From contig JBCBJV010000008.1 in assembly GCA_038522945.1 (NCBI GenBank), positions 62,001 to 126,000 of the forward strand: DNA of 64,000 bases. The letters run 5' to 3'. Shown here piece by piece: positions 9,081-18,107 of this stretch. Position numbers and translations under genes: made by a program. The DNA is from MED-G105 sp038522945 (GTDB lineage Bacteria; Pseudomonadota; Alphaproteobacteria; Caulobacterales; Parvularculaceae). The first letter of the stretch is position 1. Each line of letters starts with the position of its first letter. The notes below the pieces were generated by a model that had not been told where the DNA came from, did not search any database, and worked only from the letters and a program-made list of their open reading frames with translations.

Positions 9081-10313
9081 TTATGCAGTTTCGTTGAGGG
9101 CGGAGTTGTTGTCTTCGGGCGCAGCCTCCACCATCGCTCCCGCGAGCAACCGCTTGATGTTACGCGCGGCCTGACGGATGCGTTGTTCATTCTCGACAAG
9201 CCCAATCCGGACAAACCCCTCCCCGTGCTCGCCGAAGCCAACACCAGGGGCAACCGCCACGTCCGCCTCACGCATCAGTTTCTTGGCGAACTCCACCGAG
9301 CCTAACGATAAGTAGGGTTCTGGAATTGGCGCCCAGGCAAACATGGATGCCGGGGGCAATGGCACCTCCCAACCTGCTGCTGTAAAACTCTCCACCAGCA
9401 CATCGCGGCGACGGCGATAAATCTGACGGATCTCTTCCACACAATCCTGTGGCCCGTCGAGGGCAGCGGAAGCTGCGACCTGCACCGGCGTGTAAGCACC
9501 GTAGTCCAGATACGATTTCACTCTGGCGAGTGCCCCAATGAGGCGCGGATTACCCACTGCCATGCCCACGCGGAAGCCGGCCATGGAATAGGTTTTGGAA
9601 AGGGAATTGACCTCGACGGCGAGATCTTTGGCCCCATCGACCTGAAGGATCGATGGTGGCGGATCGTCGAAATAGATCTCAGAATAGGCAAGGTCGGACA
9701 AAATCCAGAGCTCGTGCTTAGCCGCTAGCGCCACCGCCTCGCGATAAAAATCGAGCCCCACGGTCTGCGCAGTGGGGTTGGACGGGTAATTGATCACCAT
9801 GGCGGTAGGCTTAGGCGTTAAATGCTGGATCGCGCGCGCAAGCCCTGCAAGATATGTCTCCGGGTCGGGTGCAGGCACCGCGCGAATGACACCGCCTGCA
9901 ATAATGAACCCATAGGCATGGATCGGATAGGCTGGATCCGGCGCGAGAACCACGTCACCGGGTCCTGTCATGGCCTGAGCCAGATTGGCAAAGCCTTCCT
10001 TCGAGCCGAGCGTAGCAATCACTTCCGTATCCGGATCAAGCTCGACGCTGAAGCGCTTTTGGTAGTACCGGCTGATGGATCGGCGCAAGCCCGGGATGCC
10101 TCTGGAAGCGGAATACCGATTGGTCTTGGGCTTCTGGGCCGTCTCGATAAGCTTCTCAATGATGTGAGGCGGTGTGGGCATATCCGGATTGCCCATGCCA
10201 AAATCAATGACGTCGCGTTCCTGACCGCGCAGTTGCGCCTTCAGCGAATTGACTTCTTCAAATACATAAGGGGGAAGCCGCTTGATGCGGTAAAACTCGT
10301 CGCCCTCCAACAT
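9081..10313 (-). CDS. PLP-dependent aminotransferase, AlaC type
   Basis: This is a class I/II fold-type I aminotransferase of about 410 residues. The opening (FYRIKRLPPYVFEEVN), the GMGNPDMPTP stretch and the PLP-lysine motif SLSKTYSMAGFRVG match the AlaC group. That group makes alanine from pyruvate and glutamate and is often annotated as LL-diaminopimelate aminotransferase in alphaproteobacteria. The frame begins with GTG at 10325, but the ATG at 10313 has GAGG six bases upstream and fits homologue length. It is usually followed by hom and glpX; here two exported-protein genes intervene. The acidic C-terminal tail (EAAPEDNNSALNETA) is extra. Confidence 0.9.
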   Translation of the reverse strand: MLEGDEFYRIKRLPPYVFEEVNSLKAQLRGQERDVIDFGMGNPDMPTPPHIIEKLIETAQKPKTNRYSASRGIPGLRRSISRYYQKRFSVELDPDTEVIATLGSKEGFANLAQAMTGPGDVVLAPDPAYPIHAYGFIIAGGVIRAVPAPDPETYLAGLARAIQHLTPKPTAMVINYPSNPTAQTVGLDFYREAVALAAKHELWILSDLAYSEIYFDDPPPSILQVDGAKDLAVEVNSLSKTYSMAGFRVGMAVGNPRLIGALARVKSYLDYGAYTPVQVAASAALDGPQDCVEEIRQIYRRRRDVLVESFTAAGWEVPLPPASMFAWAPIPEPYLSLGSVEFAKKLMREADVAVAPGVGFGEHGEGFVRIGLVENEQRIRQAARNIKRLLAGAMVEAAPEDNNSALNETA

Positions 10314-10346
10314 CGGGGCCCTCACTTCAATCTGACTACCAACGAC

Positions 10347-10823
10347 TTATTTTTCCGCCGCTGAGATTTCTGCTTCAGTTGGCTGATCGTCAGCCGACAA
10401 ATTCTTTCGCCGCTCAGCTAGGGCCGCCTCGCGATCCTGCTCAACAGCAAGGGCCAATGCTTCCGCCTCTGCTTGCAGCGCTGCGGCCCGCTCCTGGGCT
10501 GCCGTCAGGCGATCTAAGTCGATGTCTTCGCGCAAACCCTCGCGTTTGGCTTGAAGACCGGAATAGAGGTTTTCTCGCATCCCCGCTTGGATGCCGTCCG
10601 GGATCTCGGAGGGCTGATCGGCCATTTTCGGAAAGTCTTGGTCTGGTGCGCGGCTTTGCTCGTCGATGGCCGCTTGGATTGAAGGATCGATAGGCTGGTC
10701 GCCGGCGAGGTCTTCTTGCTTGACGAAGCCAGGTGGCAGGAACCGCTGCGCACCCGCACAGCCGCTGACGAGAAAAATCAAGCTTACAAGCCCGATACCT
10801 TGAATGAACTTTGCACCAACCAT
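10347..10823 (-). CDS. Small lipoprotein with coiled-coil region
   Basis: This is a 158-residue protein of no recognised family. The N-terminus is a lipoprotein signal: hydrophobic IGLVSLIFLV followed by the lipobox VSGC, so Cys22 would be lipid-modified. After an acidic linker, residues about 95-140 are rich in Ala, Glu and Arg (AAALQAEAEALALAVEQDRE) and should form a coiled coil. It ends 33 bp upstream of the aminotransferase on the same strand, so the two may be cotranscribed. It is divergent from phaC. No good ribosome binding site is visible. Confidence 0.7.
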   Translation of the reverse strand: MVGAKFIQGIGLVSLIFLVSGCAGAQRFLPPGFVKQEDLAGDQPIDPSIQAAIDEQSRAPDQDFPKMADQPSEIPDGIQAGMRENLYSGLQAKREGLREDIDLDRLTAAQERAAALQAEAEALALAVEQDREAALAERRKNLSADDQPTEAEISAAEK

Positions 10824-10873
10824 TACAGCACTCTATAACGCAGAAGGAGAAAACATAAGGCGCAGTTCTCAAT

Positions 10874-13114
10874 ATGACGCAACAACAATCCCCCGCCCCT
10901 TCAAGCGCACCTGAAACTGATCTCAAGCCAAGTGACCCTGTAAAAGCCCCGCCATCCGGGAACGAAACGAGCCCTGCCAAAAGGGCCACGGCAAAAAAAA
11001 CACAGACCAAAAAAGCAGCCCCCCAAAAGACCGTTTCGAAAAAGACAACTGGGAAAAAGGCAACTACAAAATCAGCGACCAAAACCGGAACAACGAAAAA
11101 GGCAGCTCAAAAAAGGGCCACAGCAAAAAAGAAGACGGCTCCGGAGGCGCCTAGAGCCGTTGCGAACTCTGGCTCCCAGGCGTCGGCTAAGCCAAAAGCA
11201 ACTGCCTCCAAACGCGCCACAGCCAAAAAGACCACGAAAGACGATTCGCATCAGACGAAACCTCAACCAAAATCCGAGGCCAAAACTACGGCAAATCCCA
11301 CTGCCGCTGAGCCCTCAAAACCGATGCTGGAAGACTTCGATGCGCTTGCGTCTTACCTCACCGACATTTCTGGACGAAGCGCAGATGTGATCCAGGATTT
11401 CTTCGGCAAAAACGCAGATGTCATGCGTATTGCTCAAGGGCAGGCTTCCGCAGATCCGCTCAATATGAGCGAAGCAGTCCAGGAAATGATGCGTGGGCTC
11501 GCCGGTGATCCGGGCACGGTCATGCAGCGCCAATTTAATCTGTGGGGAGACTATGCCAAGCTCATGTCGACCATGTCTCGGAAAATGGCTGGCGAGGAAG
11601 TCAAACCCGCTGTCGCGCCTGCCCCTGGTGACAAACGCTTCAACCATCCTGCCTGGGAGGAAAATCACCTCCTGGACTTTGTGAAGCAGTCTTATCTTAC
11701 TTACGCCAACTGGCTCATGGGCACGGTCTCCTCCCTTGAAGGGATGGATGAAGCCGACAAGAAGAAGGCGGAATTCTACACCAAACAGTTTGTCGATGCG
11801 ATTGCGCCAACGAACTTCCCTATGCTGAATCCGGAGGTTGTTGAAACAACTATCGAGACCCGCGGCGAAAACCTCATGAAGGGGCTGAAGAACCTTCTTG
11901 AAGATATTGATCGCGGCGATGGCGAACTCGCAATCCGACAGGCGGATCTGGACTACTTCAAGCTCGGCGAGAATGTCGCGACGACCCCCGGCAAAGTTGT
12001 CTATCAGAACGAGATCATGCAGATTATCCAGTATGATCCGCTAACGGATATTGTTGCTAAGCGCCCGCTCCTGATTTTCCCACCATGGATCAATAAATTC
12101 TACATTCTGGATCTGCAGCCAGCGAACTCGTTTATCCGCTGGATGGTCGAACAAGGCCGGACCGTGTTTGTGGTCTCATGGGTCAATCCTGGTCCCGAGC
12201 TCGCTCATAAGACGTTTACGGACTATATTCACCAAGGCTGCTTTGAGGCATTGGATGCGGTGAAACTAGCCACCGGTGAACGACAGGTAGACTCCATAGG
12301 ATACTGCATTGGCGGGACGATGCTTGCCTCGGCCCTTGCATTAATGGCAAAGCGCGGCGATGACCGAATTGCGTCTGCAACTTTTTTTACGGCGCAGGCG
12401 GATTTTTCCGAAGCGGGCGATTTGTTGCTTTTCGTAGACGATGCTCAACTGGACGCCATTGAGAAACAAATGGACGCCGCCGGTGGCGTACTTGAAGGCC
12501 GCGCCATGGCAACGACCTTTAACATGCTCCGGTCAAACGATCTGATCTGGCAGTTCGTGATCGACAATTACATGAAGGGCAAGGACCCGGCGCGGTTCGA
12601 TTTGCTCTTCTGGAATTCTGACTCAACCCGTATGCCGAAGAAAGTGCACATGTACTATCTGCGCGAGTTCTACAAACATAACCGGCTTGCCCGGGGCGAG
12701 CTGGAAATTGACGGTGAGCTTTTGAACCTTGCAGATGTGAAAATCCCGATCTTTATGCAAGCAGGGGAAACCGACCACATTGCGCCCCATAACTCCGTGT
12801 ACAAAACAGCCCGGATGTTTGCCTCGGGTGGCAACGAGCAAGTCACCTACATGCTTGCCGGATCAGGGCATATTGCTGGCGTCGTCAATCATCCGCGCAA
12901 GAAGAAGTATCACCATTCCATCAACTCCGCTTTGCCCGCCAGCCTCGACGACTGGAAGAACGATGCTGAGCGTCATGATGGGTCGTGGTGGGAGTACTGG
13001 AACGACTGGATGACCTCCGTCAGCGCAGGGACAGTGAGCGCGCGCTGGCCAGGCGATGGCGACCTTGTCCCCCTTGAAGACGCACCCGGCAGCTTTGTGA
13101 AAGTCAAAGCCTGA
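10874..13114 (+). CDS. phaC: Polyhydroxyalkanoate synthase (PhaC) with basic N-terminal tail
   Basis: PhaC polymerises 3-hydroxyacyl-CoA into PHA on the surface of storage granules. The catalytic cysteine is Cys478 in GYCIGG, with the histidine in GSGHIAGVVNHP and an aspartate in GETDHIAP; the alpha/beta hydrolase domain is intact. At 746 residues it is about 150 longer than class I enzymes. The surplus is residues 1 to about 150, made of Lys/Ala/Thr-rich repeats such as RATAKKTQTKKAAP and KRATAKKKTAPEAP, resembling histone H1 and the tail of the phasin PhaF. An in-frame stop lies just upstream of the ATG, and the next in-frame ATG (11322) lacks a ribosome binding site, so the tail is probably translated. 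The AAGGAG at 10844 is unusually far (24 nt) from the ATG. Confidence 0.93.
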   Translation: MTQQQSPAPSSAPETDLKPSDPVKAPPSGNETSPAKRATAKKTQTKKAAPQKTVSKKTTGKKATTKSATKTGTTKKAAQKRATAKKKTAPEAPRAVANSGSQASAKPKATASKRATAKKTTKDDSHQTKPQPKSEAKTTANPTAAEPSKPMLEDFDALASYLTDISGRSADVIQDFFGKNADVMRIAQGQASADPLNMSEAVQEMMRGLAGDPGTVMQRQFNLWGDYAKLMSTMSRKMAGEEVKPAVAPAPGDKRFNHPAWEENHLLDFVKQSYLTYANWLMGTVSSLEGMDEADKKKAEFYTKQFVDAIAPTNFPMLNPEVVETTIETRGENLMKGLKNLLEDIDRGDGELAIRQADLDYFKLGENVATTPGKVVYQNEIMQIIQYDPLTDIVAKRPLLIFPPWINKFYILDLQPANSFIRWMVEQGRTVFVVSWVNPGPELAHKTFTDYIHQGCFEALDAVKLATGERQVDSIGYCIGGTMLASALALMAKRGDDRIASATFFTAQADFSEAGDLLLFVDDAQLDAIEKQMDAAGGVLEGRAMATTFNMLRSNDLIWQFVIDNYMKGKDPARFDLLFWNSDSTRMPKKVHMYYLREFYKHNRLARGELEIDGELLNLADVKIPIFMQAGETDHIAPHNSVYKTARMFASGGNEQVTYMLAGSGHIAGVVNHPRKKKYHHSINSALPASLDDWKNDAERHDGSWWEYWNDWMTSVSAGTVSARWPGDGDLVPLEDAPGSFVKVKA

Positions 13115-13120
13115 TTTTAT

Positions 13121-13150
13121 CTGGAAGGGATGCTTCCTCATCCCTTCCAG
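13121..13150. terminator. Hairpin between convergent phaC and glyoxalase genes
   Basis: CTGGAAGGGATG (13121-13132) pairs perfectly with CATCCCTTCCAG (13139-13150) around a 6-nt loop, 7 bp after the phaC stop. Neither side has a clear T-run, so its efficiency as a Rho-independent terminator is uncertain; the position between convergent genes favours that role. Confidence 0.55.
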
Positions 13151-13190
13151 GATCTGAACTATCGGGTTTCTCTAGCTGCCACGACCAGAT

Positions 13191-13724
13191 TCAGTCGAGT
13201 TCACAGAATCTGATGCGATTAGAGAACGGATCAGTGACTTCCATCACTGCTCCCCAACCCATTTTTTGAACCGACGGGCGCATATTGGGATTATTTTTCT
13301 GGATCAGCTCCGCCTGATAGCTCTTCACGTCACCGATTGCGACAAACGCAGTCGCCCCGGGACTGGCGTCTCCGTGATGGCCACTTAAATGGATGCTCGT
13401 GTCACCGAGCGAAACCTGCGCATAAAGCGGCAGGCTATCGTCGAATCTGTGCTCCCAGTCGAGCTCAAAACCAAGAAACTCAAGATAAAAGTCCATCGCC
13501 TTTTGCTCATCAAAAATTCGGAAGATTGGAACCGCGTGCGCCGAGACTGTGTCTTTTTCTTCTTTCGATTTTTTGAGTTGGGCCGACAAGATATTCCAGT
13601 TTTCGACACCAAACTGCTTGGCAACAGTTTCGAGAGCTTGCCCATGGGAGATATCGATAGCCTGCTCGGCAAGTGCCGATTTCAATGAAGCTGCCATCGA
13701 TTTTGGATCAGGTAGATCGCGCAT
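13191..13724 (-). CDS. Glyoxalase-superfamily protein with N-terminal Glyoxalase_8-type domain
   Basis: The 177-residue protein has two parts. Residues 1-55 (ALAEQAIDISHGQALETVAK, then NWNILSAQL) look like the helical domain found before some glyoxalase folds. Residues about 65-177 form a VOC/bleomycin-resistance fold with FYLEFLGFELDWEH, TSIHLSGHHGD and a C-terminal DPFSNRIRFCE. Such proteins range from dioxygenases to drug-binding proteins, so the reaction is unknown. GAAGGG lies about 8 nt before the ATG. It converges with phaC. Confidence 0.82.
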   Translation of the reverse strand: MRDLPDPKSMAASLKSALAEQAIDISHGQALETVAKQFGVENWNILSAQLKKSKEEKDTVSAHAVPIFRIFDEQKAMDFYLEFLGFELDWEHRFDDSLPLYAQVSLGDTSIHLSGHHGDASPGATAFVAIGDVKSYQAELIQKNNPNMRPSVQKMGWGAVMEVTDPFSNRIRFCELD

Positions 13725-13958
13725 AACGCCAACCCTTCATTTCGGCGAAATGAACAATCAGCGCTCACATTACTGATGATTTCGCCCATGAAGGATTGAA
13801 CGAAGTCATTGAAGATACGTTCACCATACACGGCGGGCGTGAGCGGCAGGTCGTATCCACCTGCTTTCACGTTATCAAGTTTTAGCCATTTGGCAAATGT
13901 AACGAGCGCTTATTGGGCTTCACCAAAACAAACCGAATGCAAAATCAGACAAAGATCC

Positions 13959-15599
13959 TCAACCCGCTCCCGGCATCGGCACGCAGCCATCAATGAGAAA
14001 ACCAGTTCCTGCGCCAACATTCTCATAATCAAATCGGGGGCGGAGAAACTTGCGGAAAGTCGTTATGAGCGGCGAGGTGTAGGCGTTGTCGAAGAGCATA
14101 TTAGGGATGCTCATCTGTCCGTCCCAATTCGTGCACCATACGCCTGAAGCTGTTTCCAACCCGATATAGAACGAAGATGCGGGATTACTCGTCGAGTAAA
14201 GCGCATCAATATCAGCTTCGGTTGCATTCAATAAACGGGTCGCATCGATCGTAAATGATCCGACCCCGTCCTGTCGATTGACGGCAATTGTGGCGTGAGG
14301 CTTCAAGGCATCAAGTGGGATTACCCGTAGCGGATCGGCCCAGCCACCAACTGACAACGAGCCATTTTCAAGTTCAACCGCCGGACTGAAGCCAGGCTCC
14401 GCCGGTGACGATTTCAGCACCTCGCGCCATTTCGGTTGCCCCAACGGCACAAATTGCATCGAATTAAGGTCATTATACCGACGATCCAGCCGCCGATCCA
14501 TTTTGGAAAGCTCGCGGGGCTTGCCCCAATAGCCGACGCCTACGTCGCTAAAGTCTGGTTCGAATTCGACCGGATTGCCCGCCAACCAAGCATCGCGTGC
14601 GATACGCCATGTCTCAACTGAGTCTCCGGTGACCACGCCTGTAACACCGAAGACAGGCAAGAACTTACCAACTTTTTCATCTGCCCGGTTTTTGCCGCCG
14701 AATTTGGCTTCTTTTTCTCGAAACTCATTGAACAATTCGACAAGCATTTGACCGCAGGTTCGACCATTCGGGCCTGGCAGTACGGCAATCTCTTGCCAAG
14801 TTAGTCCAACGCTTTGTCGTGAACACTGACGAACCCAACGGTTAAAGCGGTTCGTCCTTACCGGCTCATAACCCGCATAAAACGACCCGTATGTGCCAAA
14901 GAGGCTCGCGACTTCATTAAAGTCGAGCACTGACGTCCGCAGATAAACGCGCGAGCTATTCACCATGAATTGCGCGCCCATTTGCAAGCCTTCAATGATA
15001 TCCGTTGCCAAGAACACCCGGTTTTCTGAGGTGACGAGGAGCTCAATCAGATCACGGTTGATCAAGGGGCCAAGGTCACGAAGGATGCGAACGAGCGCTG
15101 CCACCCCTTCCTCAGGCGTAACCCCCGGCATCTCGCCATGCATCATCTCCATAACCTGCTCGTCGGAGACGCGGTTAAGCAGTTCCGTTATAGTCGCTAC
15201 GTCCTGAAACAGTCCGGCTTCTGAAAGTCCGACAAATGATTTTACGAGAAAAGCAAAGCGCCGGTCTCGAACAGCCCTGCCGCAGGTCTTTCCGTCCCGG
15301 CACTGATGGACAATGGGGTTGCGCCACATGCTCTCCAACAAGAACACAGTTATCGCGCCTGAACTGCCGCCAGCGGCACAAGTTAGGTTGCCGTATTCTT
15401 CGATATGGCGGGCAATGACACCGTAGTGAGCGAAGAGATTGGCGCCGTTACCTCGAACCCCTGCGCATGTTGCATCTTCCACGGGTGGTCGAGGCGGTAC
15501 AAATTCTTTGCCGCTCGCATAAGCATTCCCGATTGTTCCCGCAACGCTCAAAACAGCTGTCAGCAACATCGTCCGCAAACGATTGCATAAAGATGTCAT
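13959..15599 (-). CDS. Exported patatin-like phospholipase
   Basis: The 546-residue protein starts with a signal peptide (residues 1-28, ending GNAYAS). A patatin domain follows: oxyanion loop GVRGNGANLFAHYG near residue 45, and nucleophile elbow GGSSGA near residue 78, with Ser as the predicted nucleophile. The catalytic Asp is probably in GGWADP in the C-terminal part. Patatins form a Ser-Asp dyad and cleave acyl groups from phospholipids. The spacing between Ser and the proposed Asp is long because of a large helical insert. GGGGAGGA lies 8 nt before the ATG. It is flanked by intergenic stretches of over 200 bp, so it is probably a single transcription unit. Confidence 0.8.
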   Translation of the reverse strand: MTSLCNRLRTMLLTAVLSVAGTIGNAYASGKEFVPPRPPVEDATCAGVRGNGANLFAHYGVIARHIEEYGNLTCAAGGSSGAITVFLLESMWRNPIVHQCRDGKTCGRAVRDRRFAFLVKSFVGLSEAGLFQDVATITELLNRVSDEQVMEMMHGEMPGVTPEEGVAALVRILRDLGPLINRDLIELLVTSENRVFLATDIIEGLQMGAQFMVNSSRVYLRTSVLDFNEVASLFGTYGSFYAGYEPVRTNRFNRWVRQCSRQSVGLTWQEIAVLPGPNGRTCGQMLVELFNEFREKEAKFGGKNRADEKVGKFLPVFGVTGVVTGDSVETWRIARDAWLAGNPVEFEPDFSDVGVGYWGKPRELSKMDRRLDRRYNDLNSMQFVPLGQPKWREVLKSSPAEPGFSPAVELENGSLSVGGWADPLRVIPLDALKPHATIAVNRQDGVGSFTIDATRLLNATEADIDALYSTSNPASSFYIGLETASGVWCTNWDGQMSIPNMLFDNAYTSPLITTFRKFLRPRFDYENVGAGTGFLIDGCVPMPGAG

Positions 15600-15816
15600 C
15601 TAAAAATCCTCCCCGGCACCACAAAACGCGATGAGATTTGCCCCACCGTACCGTAGCGGTTGAGCTTATCGATGAACCGCGGTCGATTTCAATGAACGAC
15701 CAGTTGCAGCGGAAAGTTTAACCACCCCTTTGAGGACGACAAAAAAACTTATCGAACACCCTTGGGAACCCATTATAGTCGGGTGGAATGAGCTCCCGGC
15801 GCAGCGTCAGGATCGA

Positions 15817-16011
15817 TCACGACTTAAAGAACGTTTCTGCCGCTGATTTTGATGCCTGGCGCTGACCGATCAGCCCCCGGCAACGAGCGATGTCCGCTTT
15901 CAGATGGGAAATCCTGACTTCCAGATCGTCAACAGAGAGAGTGGTCAGATCTTCTTTCGCCAAATGGGCGAGCAATAAATCGGATTTGGTGAGATCAAGG
16001 TCGTCGTCCAT
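15817..16011 (-). CDS. DUF1192 family small protein
   Basis: This is a 64-residue acidic protein with the family pattern: acidic start MDDDLD, then LTTLSVDDLEVRISHLKADI and a basic helix ending SKSAAETFFKS. DUF1192 is an alphaproteobacterial family of unknown function that often lies beside a quinone oxidoreductase and a DUF1013 gene, as here (divergent). AAGGAGG lies 11 nt before the ATG. The residue pattern predicts a short coiled coil. Confidence 0.88.
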   Translation of the reverse strand: MDDDLDLTKSDLLLAHLAKEDLTTLSVDDLEVRISHLKADIARCRGLIGQRQASKSAAETFFKS

Positions 16012-16205
16012 GGGCGCAAACCCTCCTTACCATCGGGCTAATGCTTGAGGCCTAATGCTTGTAGACGGAGCATATCCGGTTCTGTCTGCAAACCATAGAT
16101 AGAAGCGTCAACATCTGGGGTCGAACGTGCTGGGCCCAATAAAACGTGGTGTAAGACCGGGAGGTATGGCCCTGTCCAACACGCTAATCGAACAAAAGGA
16201 TCAAC

Positions 16206-17192
16206 ATGAGAGAAACCATGCGGGCGATCGAAATCAAAGAACCAGGCGGGCCGGACGTCTTGCAGGAAACCACGCGCCCTGTCCCTGCCCCCGGGCTGGA
16301 GGAGGTGCGAATTAAAGTGGCAGCGGCCGGGGTCAACCGCCCAGACGTTCTCCAGCGCATGGGGCTTTATCCGCCGCCACCGGGCGCATCAGACCTGCCC
16401 GGCCTGGAGGTCGCGGGCTATGTGGACAAGGTGGGAGAAAACGTCGCCGCGTGGAACATAGGCGATCCGGTGTGTGCCCTCCTCACAGGCGGCGGCTATG
16501 CGGAGTATGCCATTGCCCATGAAGGCAGCTGCCTCCCCACTGACGGCATGACCCTGAAGGAAGCGGCAGGGCTGCCGGAAACCCTATTTACGGTTTGGGC
16601 CAATGTTTTCGAGGCGGGGGCATTGAAAACCGGTGAAACCCTGCTGGTCCACGGCGGCACCAGCGGTATTGGCGTGACTACAATCCAGCTTGCCAAGGCG
16701 CGAGGCGCAAAAGTGATCGCGAGTGCGTCTTCAGCGGAGAAGCGAGCCGCCTGCCTGGCGCAAGGCGCCGATGCCGCCATCGACTACACGAGCGATGATT
16801 GGGAAAGCGAGGTCAACGCCCTTGGCGGCGCCGATGTGGTCCTGGACATGACCGGCGGCGACTTCCTCTCCCGGAACCTGTCGGTGCTAAAGCCTGGGGG
16901 GCGACATGTCTCCATCGCCTTTTTGCGCGGGGCAGAAGCTAAAGTGAACATCATGCAGATCATGCGAAATCGGCTGACGCTGACCGGATCTACAATGAAA
17001 GCGCGGTCATTTGAGGAGAAGGCGGCGCTCGCGGCGAGGATCCGCCTAGAGGCTTTGCCATTTTATGCCAGCGGTCAGATCAAGCCCCATATCGACCGCA
17101 CCGTCAAACTGGAAGAGGCGGCCGAGGCGCACCGATTGATGGAAAAAGGCGGTCATATTGGCAAAATAGTGCTGACAACAGGGGTGGAATGA
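16206..17192 (+). CDS. NAD(P)H-quinone oxidoreductase (zinc-free MDR, PIG3/Qor type)
   Basis: This is a 328-residue medium-chain dehydrogenase/reductase without zinc ligands. It has the GroES-like N-terminus (AAGVNRPDVLQRMGLYPPPP, typical of the TP53I3/PIG3 subgroup) and a Rossmann domain with VHGGTSGIGVTTIQLAKARG for NADPH. Members reduce quinones by one or two electrons using NADPH. AAAAGGA lies 5 nt before the ATG at 16206; a second in-frame ATG at 16218 also fits. It is divergent from DUF1192 and about 140 bp upstream of the TrcR gene on the same strand. Confidence 0.92.
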   Translation: MRETMRAIEIKEPGGPDVLQETTRPVPAPGLEEVRIKVAAAGVNRPDVLQRMGLYPPPPGASDLPGLEVAGYVDKVGENVAAWNIGDPVCALLTGGGYAEYAIAHEGSCLPTDGMTLKEAAGLPETLFTVWANVFEAGALKTGETLLVHGGTSGIGVTTIQLAKARGAKVIASASSAEKRAACLAQGADAAIDYTSDDWESEVNALGGADVVLDMTGGDFLSRNLSVLKPGGRHVSIAFLRGAEAKVNIMQIMRNRLTLTGSTMKARSFEEKAALAARIRLEALPFYASGQIKPHIDRTVKLEEAAEAHRLMEKGGHIGKIVLTTGVE

Positions 17193-17334
17193 CTTGGCGC
17201 GCCCTGCGACAGGCCCTATGTAGAATATAGTCATTCATCCTGATGGCGGCGCTTTCCACTCAAAATTTGGCGGTAAGCGCGGTAGCGGCCCGAAACGCCC
17301 GTTGCCGGTCCATCCTCTTATGGAGAACAAGCCC

Positions 17335-18048
17335 ATGGCCGACAAACCTCTGATGCCAATCGCGACTGCCGTCTGGCTGATCGATAATACTTCCCTCAGT
17401 TTCGATCAGATTGCGGAGTTTTGCGTCCTGCATCCATTGCAAGTCAAAGGCATTGCCGACGGCGACGTCGGCGCAGGCGTGCGCGGCATTAATCCGATCA
17501 CGAACAACCAGCTAACACGGGATGAGATCGAAAAGGCCCAGGACGACGCCGACTATCGGATGAAACTATCCCGGCCCAAGACGATCGTCGCAGAAACCAA
17601 GCGCAAAGCACCAAAATATACACCAGTTTCCAAGCGGCAGAACCGGCCTGACGCGATTGCATGGATGGTCCGCAATCACCCTGAAGTGACGGATGCCCAG
17701 ATCGGTAAGCTTCTCGGCACGACAAAGACCACCATCCAGTCAATCCGAGACCGGACGCATTGGAATTCAGCAAACCTGCAACCCCAGGATCCGGTGGGCC
17801 TTGGCTTGTGTTCGCAAGTCGAACTTGATGCGGTGGTGAAGAAAGCGGCGGCCAAAGCAGCACGCAATGCACCAGCGCCCGATGCAAGCGCGACTTTGCG
17901 GCCCGCCTCAGAGACCACAGCCGAAGCTGACCTGGTGACTGAAACGGACCAGGCCTCCAACAAGAGCCTCGATCTCGATTCAGTTTTTGCCAATCTTGGA
18001 GGCAGTAAGACAGAGAGCAACGAGGAAGAGACGCCGGAGACCAACTAA
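17335..18048 (+). CDS. TrcR/DUF1013 cell-cycle transcriptional regulator
   Basis: DUF1013 proteins are alphaproteobacterial; the Caulobacter/Sinorhizobium member TrcR associates with RNA polymerase and affects cell-cycle genes. The conserved core is clear: ATAVWLIDNTSLSFDQIAEF, then HPLQVKGIADGDV, then an HTH-like LLGTTKTTIQSIRDRTHWN. The C-terminal 60 residues are Ala/Glu-rich and variable. The frame opens at 17302, but the ATG at 17335 (MADKPLMP) has GGAGAA upstream and matches the family start, giving 237 residues. It follows the quinone oxidoreductase, an arrangement common in this class. Confidence 0.88.
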   Translation: MADKPLMPIATAVWLIDNTSLSFDQIAEFCVLHPLQVKGIADGDVGAGVRGINPITNNQLTRDEIEKAQDDADYRMKLSRPKTIVAETKRKAPKYTPVSKRQNRPDAIAWMVRNHPEVTDAQIGKLLGTTKTTIQSIRDRTHWNSANLQPQDPVGLGLCSQVELDAVVKKAAAKAARNAPAPDASATLRPASETTAEADLVTETDQASNKSLDLDSVFANLGGSKTESNEEETPETN

Positions 18049-18107
18049 CACTGCGTATGCCAGAAAGACGACAACGCAGGTGACACTCTTAGTCTAAGCC
18101 GCAGCCT

